NCBI GenBank assembly: GCA_955652635.1
Contig: CATPBN010000133.1
Span: 1-10,099 of the forward strand
From: an uncultured Gemmatimonadaceae bacterium
GTDB taxonomy: Bacteria; Gemmatimonadota; Gemmatimonadetes; Gemmatimonadales; Gemmatimonadaceae
DNA length: 10,099 nt
Direction of reading: 5' to 3'
Of the stretch, positions 6,717-10,099 are shown one piece after another (position 1 is the first letter of the stretch; each line of letters begins with the position of its first letter). Position numbers and translations under genes: made by a program. The notes under the pieces were generated by a model that saw only the letters and a program-made list of their open reading frames with translations, did no database searches and was not told the origin of the DNA.

Positions 6717-6866
6717 ATGCTGTGGACGATTGCGGTAATTCTCTTCATCCTGTGGGTGCTCGGATTTTTCGTCGTGCACGTCGGTGGCGGGCTGATCCAC
6801 CTTCTGTTGGTGATCGCGGTAATTGTGGTCGTCTATCGCCTGATTACCGGTCGACCGGTCGTATAG
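6717..6866 (+). CDS. Small lmo0937-family membrane protein (49 aa)
   Basis: A 49-residue, almost entirely hydrophobic peptide beginning MLWTIAVILFILWVLG, with a central HVGGGLIHLLL segment and ending in a short basic tail (YRLITGRPVV). This pattern (two short helices around a His/Gly-rich turn) matches the lmo0937 family of very small bacterial membrane proteins, whose function is unknown; relatives are often reported among stress-induced genes. It lies 62 bp after the DUF488 gene and about 100 bp before the methyltransferase gene and has an excellent Shine-Dalgarno. I see no convincing promoter of its own. The last codons contain a 14-bp perfect palindrome (6846-6859) that could fold as a 5-bp hairpin with a UCGA loop. 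Confidence 0.8.
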   Translation: MLWTIAVILFILWVLGFFVVHVGGGLIHLLLVIAVIVVVYRLITGRPVV

Positions 6867-6908
6867 CGCAACGCTCATCTGCCGCGGCGACTCTGTTGCT
6901 TCGGCGCC

Positions 6909-6954
6909 ATGCTGCCTTCTTCTTTCATCGTGACACAAAAGAAGAGGGCAGCAT
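6909..6954 (+). other. Long inverted repeat (17-bp stem) upstream of the methyltransferase gene
   Basis: Arms 6909-6925 and 6938-6954 pair over 17 positions with one G-U pair, leaving a 12-nt loop. The stem combines a GC-rich base (GCTGCC/GGCAGC) with a pyrimidine/purine stretch (TTCTTCTTT/AAAGAAGA). It ends 15 nt before the GTG at 6970. There is no T-tract on either side, so a classical intrinsic terminator is doubtful. It may terminate the upstream unit, protect mRNA ends, or control access to the weak translation start downstream. Confidence 0.6.
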
Positions 6955-6969
6955 TCTACATCAGTCGAC

Positions 6970-7779
6970 GTGACGCGAACCGCTAAGCGCGGCGCCGGCG
7001 CAGCGGTGTCGCTCCCCGACACGGTCCTGTCGGCAGTGCGCGTAGTTCTCTACGAGCCACAGGATCCCGTCAACATCGCGGCGACGATACGCGCGATGAA
7101 GAACATGGGCTGCTCGGATCTCTACCTCGTTCGCTCCGTAGAGTACGATCCCTGGCGGTTGGAAGGGATTGCGCACGACACCGGCGACATCATCGAGCGC
7201 ATCAGGAATTGCGACTCGATAGAGGGGGCTCTCGATGGCTGCGTGCGGGTGGCGGGATTTACAGCGAGAAGGAGAGCCGCGAAGCGCGACGTGACGACTC
7301 CCAGACTAGCGGGAGTGGAGCTCCTCGACTTCGCGCGCGAGGGACCCGTCGCCATCCTGTTCGGCAGGGAAGACAAAGGATTGCCGAACGAGATACTCGA
7401 TCGAGCGCACATCGTAGTCACGATCCCGACGACGGACCACGCTTCACTCAATCTCGCGCAGGCGGTATTGATCGCCCTCTATGAATTGCATCTCTCCGCG
7501 GCCGACGCGACCCGCACGCTAGCACCGCCACGCAAGGACGCGCCGCCCGCGACAGCCGAAGAATATGAGAAGCTCTTCGCCGACACCGAGAGCGCGCTCT
7601 ACGCTGTCGATTTCTTCAAGACGCGCTTCCACGAGCACATTATGCGGAGCGTGCGGACCCTCTTTTATCGAGCCGCACCCGACTCGCGCGAGCTGGCCTT
7701 GCTGCGCGCGATTTTCATAGAAGTGATTCGGACAATCGACCGCATCACTAAGAGAAAGGCCGGAGGTTTGCAGCAGTAA
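6970..7779 (+). CDS. SpoU/TrmH-superfamily RNA 2'-O-methyltransferase, TrmJ-like
   Basis: SAM-dependent RNA ribose methyltransferase of the SPOUT fold; TrmJ enzymes modify position 32 of tRNAs. Motif 1 is NIAATIRAMKNMG (35-47), with Arg41 as the likely catalytic arginine. Motif 2 is ILFGREDKGLPNE (129-141). Motif 3 is IPTTDHASLNLAQAVLIALYEL (152-173), which forms the trefoil-knot SAM pocket with Asn161. The C-terminal extension (about 193-255; EEYEKLF, LYAVDFF, RTLFYRAAPDSRELALLRAIF) parallels the TrmJ tail LERFY...LFTRARPESQELNILRGIL, which favours TrmJ over TrmH, TrmL or RlmB. Length 269 is slightly above E. coli TrmJ (246 aa). The start is uncertain: GTG 6970 has no Shine-Dalgarno and the first ~20 residues are not conserved; GTG 7006 is an alternative. 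The target tRNAs cannot be determined from sequence. Confidence 0.88.
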   Translation: MTRTAKRGAGAAVSLPDTVLSAVRVVLYEPQDPVNIAATIRAMKNMGCSDLYLVRSVEYDPWRLEGIAHDTGDIIERIRNCDSIEGALDGCVRVAGFTARRRAAKRDVTTPRLAGVELLDFAREGPVAILFGREDKGLPNEILDRAHIVVTIPTTDHASLNLAQAVLIALYELHLSAADATRTLAPPRKDAPPATAEEYEKLFADTESALYAVDFFKTRFHEHIMRSVRTLFYRAAPDSRELALLRAIFIEVIRTIDRITKRKAGGLQQ

Positions 7780-7803
7780 CATCGCACCTTGCGCCGCTAT
7801 ACG

Positions 7804-7818
7804 TGTCCGGACATTTTT
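7804..7818 (+). other. 10-bp palindrome followed by T5 downstream of the methyltransferase gene
   Basis: TGTCCGGACA (7804-7813) is a perfect palindrome followed at once by five T residues. With no loop it cannot form a good RNA hairpin, so an intrinsic terminator is weakly supported. A dimeric DNA-binding protein site is the other reading. No known operator is recognised. Confidence 0.25.
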
Positions 7819-7835
7819 CCGCCTGTCGATCGGCT

Positions 7836-7851
7836 TGTGAAATTCTTCACA
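7836..7851 (+). promoter_or_regulatory. Candidate CRP-family operator upstream of actA
   Basis: TGTGAAATTCTTCACA is an exact match to the CRP-type half-site arrangement TGTGA-N6-TCACA, extended by one more T/A pair on each side. It is the centre of a longer imperfect inverted repeat (7825-7863; about 17 pairs with one bulged A and two G-T pairs). Its centre is about 48 bp before the actA start codon and just upstream of the candidate -35 box, a position compatible with activation by a CRP/FNR-superfamily regulator. No such regulator is encoded in the window. Confidence 0.5.
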
Positions 7852-7858
7852 AAGCCGA

Positions 7859-7886
7859 TTGATTAACTCGCCTTTACACGAATAAT
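7859..7886 (+). promoter_or_regulatory. Candidate promoter for the alternative complex III operon
   Basis: TTGATT (7859-7864, 4 of 6 to the -35 consensus) and AATAAT (7881-7886, 5 of 6 to the -10 consensus) are separated by 16 bp. Initiation about 6-7 bp downstream falls on the actA ATG at 7892, so the mRNA would be leaderless or nearly so. There is no Shine-Dalgarno before this ATG. The CRP-like palindrome sits immediately upstream. Confidence 0.45.
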
Positions 7887-7891
7887 CGCGG

Positions 7892-8425
7892 ATGAACTTG
7901 CGAAGCAGATGGTTCGCAGTGCCGGCGTTTGTATGTATCGCGGCGCTGGCCACCATGCTCTCTGCATACAGCGGTGCTTCTTCTGAGGAAGGGACCAGTC
8001 CGGTGCAGCCGGTCGCGTTCCGCCACACGATCCACGTGGACACTTTGAAGATGAACTGCCTCTACTGTCACTTCTCCGCGAACAAGTCCTTCGACCCCGG
8101 TCTCCCAGCGGTGGGCACCTGCATGGGTTGTCACACCGTCGTCGCGACAGGAAAACCCGAAATTCAGAAGCTCGCGTCGTACTGGAACAAGAAGCAGCCG
8201 GTGCCCTGGATCCGCATCCACAAGCTGCCCGAATACGTGCACTTCCCGCACATGCGGCACGTGAACGCCGGTGTTACTTGCCAGACCTGCCACGGCGCAA
8301 TCCAGAACATGAAGCAGGTTTATCAGGCGTCGTCGCTCAACATGGGCTGGTGCATCAACTGTCACATCGGGCAGTCGAATCCGCCATTCCGCGCACGATA
8401 CGACTGCAGCTCGTGTCACTACTAA
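7892..8425 (+). CDS. actA: Alternative complex III pentaheme cytochrome c subunit ActA
   Basis: Periplasmic multiheme electron-transfer subunit of alternative complex III, the quinol-oxidising complex that replaces cytochrome bc1 and passes electrons to a cytochrome c or directly to an oxidase. The 177 residues contain five CxxCH heme sites at 56-60, 77-81, 130-134, 154-158 and 172-176, the number expected for ActA. Several extra His residues (45, 48, 110, 117, 120, 123) are available as distal axial ligands. The N-terminus has basic residues and a hydrophobic segment (about 7-25), acting as a Sec signal or uncleaved anchor. The last heme site ends one residue before the stop. actB follows after only 4 nt, as in known act operons. 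The ATG at 7892 agrees with the signal segment and lies just after a candidate promoter. A nitrate/sulfite-type cytochrome is possible by heme count alone, but the neighbour gene settles it. Confidence 0.93.
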   Translation: MNLRSRWFAVPAFVCIAALATMLSAYSGASSEEGTSPVQPVAFRHTIHVDTLKMNCLYCHFSANKSFDPGLPAVGTCMGCHTVVATGKPEIQKLASYWNKKQPVPWIRIHKLPEYVHFPHMRHVNAGVTCQTCHGAIQNMKQVYQASSLNMGWCINCHIGQSNPPFRARYDCSSCHY

Positions 8426-8429
8426 TAGA

Positions 8430-10099
8430 ATGAGCATCGAGCAAGAAGCTTCGCCGATCCCGGGCACCGCAGTGAACGGAGTGAAGCGCCGTGAGTTTCT
8501 CAAGGTGCTGGGCGTCGGCACCGCCGCAACAACGATGTTCGGATGCGCCTCCGAGAAAGTCGAGAAGCTCATTCCGTATCTCGTTTCGCCGGATCAGACC
8601 GTACCGGGCGTATCCACGTATTACGCGACGACCTGTCGCGAGTGCTCCGTCGCATGCGGTCTCCTCGCCGAGGCTCGTGACGGGCGAACGATCAAGCTCG
8701 AGGGTAACCCGGATCATCCCGTAAACCGCGGCGCGCTGTGCGCGCGCGGACAGGCCGCTCTGCAAGGTCTCTACAATCCCGATCGATATCGCGGGCCGAT
8801 GCTTCGGCGCAACGGGCAGCTCCAAAGCGTGACCTGGGATGAGGCGCTGCAAGTCTTCGCGCAGAAACTGGGAGAGACTCGGAGTCGGGGCGCAGTCAGC
8901 GCGGTATTCATCAATCAGCATGAGTCGGGAAGTTTCCCGGGTTTTCTCGACGCGTGGCTCGCCGGGTCGGGAATGCCCGCGCATCTGAGCTACGATGCTG
9001 ACGCTGATCACGCCGCAATTGCCGCGAACCGCCAGAGCTACGGCGTCGCATGGCCGCACCTCGATTTCCGCGCTGCTCGACTCGTCGTTTCGATCGGAGC
9101 CGACTTCCTCGATGGCTGGGGTGCGATGGTGCCACAGCAGCTCGATTTCGCCGATGCGCGCGCCGATCACGAAAGAGCACCGAGACTCATTTATGTTGGA
9201 CCACGGCGGTCGCTGACCGGTCTCAACGCTGATCAGTGGATCGACTGCCGGCCGGGCAGCGAGATGTCGATCGTGCGCATGCTTGGCGGACAGCTGACCC
9301 CGGAGCAGGCATCCCAGGCGACTGGCGTCGCTGCAAGTGTTCTTGATGGCTTCGCGCGCGAATTCGCCTCAACCAAGCCGAGCATGGTTCTCGCCGGCGG
9401 CGGTGGTGGCGACGGACTGGAAGTAGCACTCGCCGCAAACGCACTCAATCAGTCCAGGGGGAATGTCGGCGTAACCATCAAGCCGAACGAAGGCTACCTC
9501 GGCTTCGATCGCATGGCTGCGCCCGCGGAGCTGCGCGCTCTCGCGGAGCGCATGAACTCCGGTGGAGTCTCGCTACTGATGGTGCGCGGGGCGAATCCAG
9601 CGTTCACGCTTCCAAAGTCGGTTGGATTTGCAGCAGCGATGGCGAAGGTGCCGTTCAAGGTGAGCTTCTCGAGCTATCCGGACGAAACGTCCGAGCTCGC
9701 CGACCTCGTTCTCCCCGATCATCACTCGCTAGAGCAGTGGGGAGACGCCGAGCCGATTCGCGGAACGATCTCGCTTCAGCAACCAACGATGGATCCGGTG
9801 TTCGACACGCGCGCAACGTCCGATGTCCTGATCGCTGTCGCGAAAAAAGATCTCGGCAGTGCTGCGCGCTATCCAATGGCCGACTACCGCTCCTGGTTGA
9901 TCAGCCGCTTTCCAGGAGGCGCGGCCGGACTCGCCGCCGCTCTGCCGCGGGGCATCGCATCGGGGTCGCTGGGCGAGCCGACGACCGCGCGGCCCGTTCC
10001 GGCCGTTCGTGCCGCGACGCCGATCGAGCAGTCGAGCGGCAACATGTACCTCGTCGTTTATTCGCATCCCTTTATCGGTGGCGGGCGGGGCGCGAATAA
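8430..10099 (+). CDS. actB: Alternative complex III Fe-S/molybdopterin-oxidoreductase-like subunit ActB (3' truncated)
   Basis: The frame is open for 556 codons to the right edge without a stop; full ActB proteins are much longer (roughly 1000 aa), so the ferredoxin-like domain with most Fe-S clusters is outside. The N-terminus carries a twin-arginine-like signal (KRREFLKVLGVGTAA, Arg20-Arg21) followed by FGC (Cys39), a possible lipobox. The molybdopterin-oxidoreductase-like domain (B1) begins with CRECSVACG and ALCARGQ: Cys69, 72, 76 and 104 have the canonical C-x2-C-x3-C-x27-C spacing of a [4Fe-4S] site. Later landmarks are NPDRY, VTWDEAL, VRGANPAFTLP and LADLVLPDHHSLEQWGDAEP, and a terminal VVYSHPFIGGGRGAN typical of ActB before the Fe-S domain. 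The ATG at 8430 lies 4 nt after the actA stop with no Shine-Dalgarno, suggesting coupling. ActB is an extracytoplasmic subunit that takes electrons from quinol oxidation toward ActA. Confidence 0.92.
   Translation, partial: MSIEQEASPIPGTAVNGVKRREFLKVLGVGTAATTMFGCASEKVEKLIPYLVSPDQTVPGVSTYYATTCRECSVACGLLAEARDGRTIKLEGNPDHPVNRGALCARGQAALQGLYNPDRYRGPMLRRNGQLQSVTWDEALQVFAQKLGETRSRGAVSAVFINQHESGSFPGFLDAWLAGSGMPAHLSYDADADHAAIAANRQSYGVAWPHLDFRAARLVVSIGADFLDGWGAMVPQQLDFADARADHERAPRLIYVGPRRSLTGLNADQWIDCRPGSEMSIVRMLGGQLTPEQASQATGVAASVLDGFAREFASTKPSMVLAGGGGGDGLEVALAANALNQSRGNVGVTIKPNEGYLGFDRMAAPAELRALAERMNSGGVSLLMVRGANPAFTLPKSVGFAAAMAKVPFKVSFSSYPDETSELADLVLPDHHSLEQWGDAEPIRGTISLQQPTMDPVFDTRATSDVLIAVAKKDLGSAARYPMADYRSWLISRFPGGAAGLAAALPRGIASGSLGEPTTARPVPAVRAATPIEQSSGNMYLVVYSHPFIGGGRGAN

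Noticed and set aside
7836..7851. FNR box
   Set aside because: FNR sites read TTGAT-N4-ATCAA; the half-sites here are TGTGA/TCACA, which fit the CRP type instead.
7874..8572. 232-codon minus-strand open frame
   Set aside because: Antisense to actA, which has five CxxCH motifs. It also crosses the actA/actB junction and the promoter region.
8355..9170. 271-codon minus-strand open frame
   Set aside because: It lies antisense to actB, whose plus-strand frame has clear Fe-S cysteines and molybdopterin-family motifs. The antisense translation shows no recognisable family and is Arg/Ser-rich as expected for a shadow frame in GC-rich DNA.
9737..10099. 120-codon plus-strand open frame at the right edge
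   Set aside because: Out-of-frame reading within actB, whose own frame stays open and carries ActB motifs to the edge.
1..10099. CRISPR array, insertion sequence, prophage, tRNA or rRNA
   Set aside because: I saw no regularly spaced repeats, transposase or integrase motifs, terminal inverted repeats with target duplications, or cloverleaf/rRNA sequence on either strand.

Overview
This GC-rich, gene-dense window holds twelve protein-coding genes and no RNA genes, mobile elements or CRISPR arrays. It looks like chromosomal sequence from an aerobic, free-living bacterium. The gene set fits Gemmatimonadota best: an alternative complex III locus (actA, actB), an M15-type peptidase with a calcium-loop insertion, an lmo0937-type small membrane protein and a SpeA-type arginine decarboxylase. 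I assign this from remembered family distribution, not from a search, so treat the phylum as a moderate-confidence inference.

Layout. The left edge cuts the 3' end of a MoeB/MoeZ-type adenylyltransferase-rhodanese gene. Pyridoxamine phosphate oxidase (pdxH) follows with no gap. After 46 bp comes speA, a PLP-dependent arginine decarboxylase, so the gene making PLP sits beside one that uses it. speA converges on a minus-strand pair, dedA then sodA, and a shared inverted repeat separates the two transcription units. A plus-strand series starts only 22 bp from the dedA start codon. It contains an M15/DUF882-like peptidase with an N-terminal anchor, a two-helix membrane protein coupled by a TAATG overlap, a DUF488 protein overlapping by 14 nt, a 49-residue lmo0937-like membrane peptide, and a TrmJ-like RNA 2'-O-methyltransferase. 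After a 112-bp intergenic region with a strong inverted repeat and a likely promoter, the alternative complex III operon begins with actA (pentaheme cytochrome c) and actB (Fe-S/molybdopterin-oxidoreductase-like subunit), which runs off the right edge.

Function. Respiratory and envelope functions dominate the right part: ActAB belong to a quinol-oxidising complex that replaces cytochrome bc1. The left part is cofactor, polyamine and oxidative-stress housekeeping. No defence, secondary-metabolite or transfer system is visible. The points most worth a second look are a dockerin/EF-hand-like calcium loop between the zinc ligands of the M15 peptidase, a perfect CRP-type palindrome upstream of actA, the in-frame moeZ-TAG-TTG-pdxH junction, a 143-nt dedA/sodA overlap that suggests a frameshift, and -10-like boxes placed so that speA and actA mRNAs may be leaderless.
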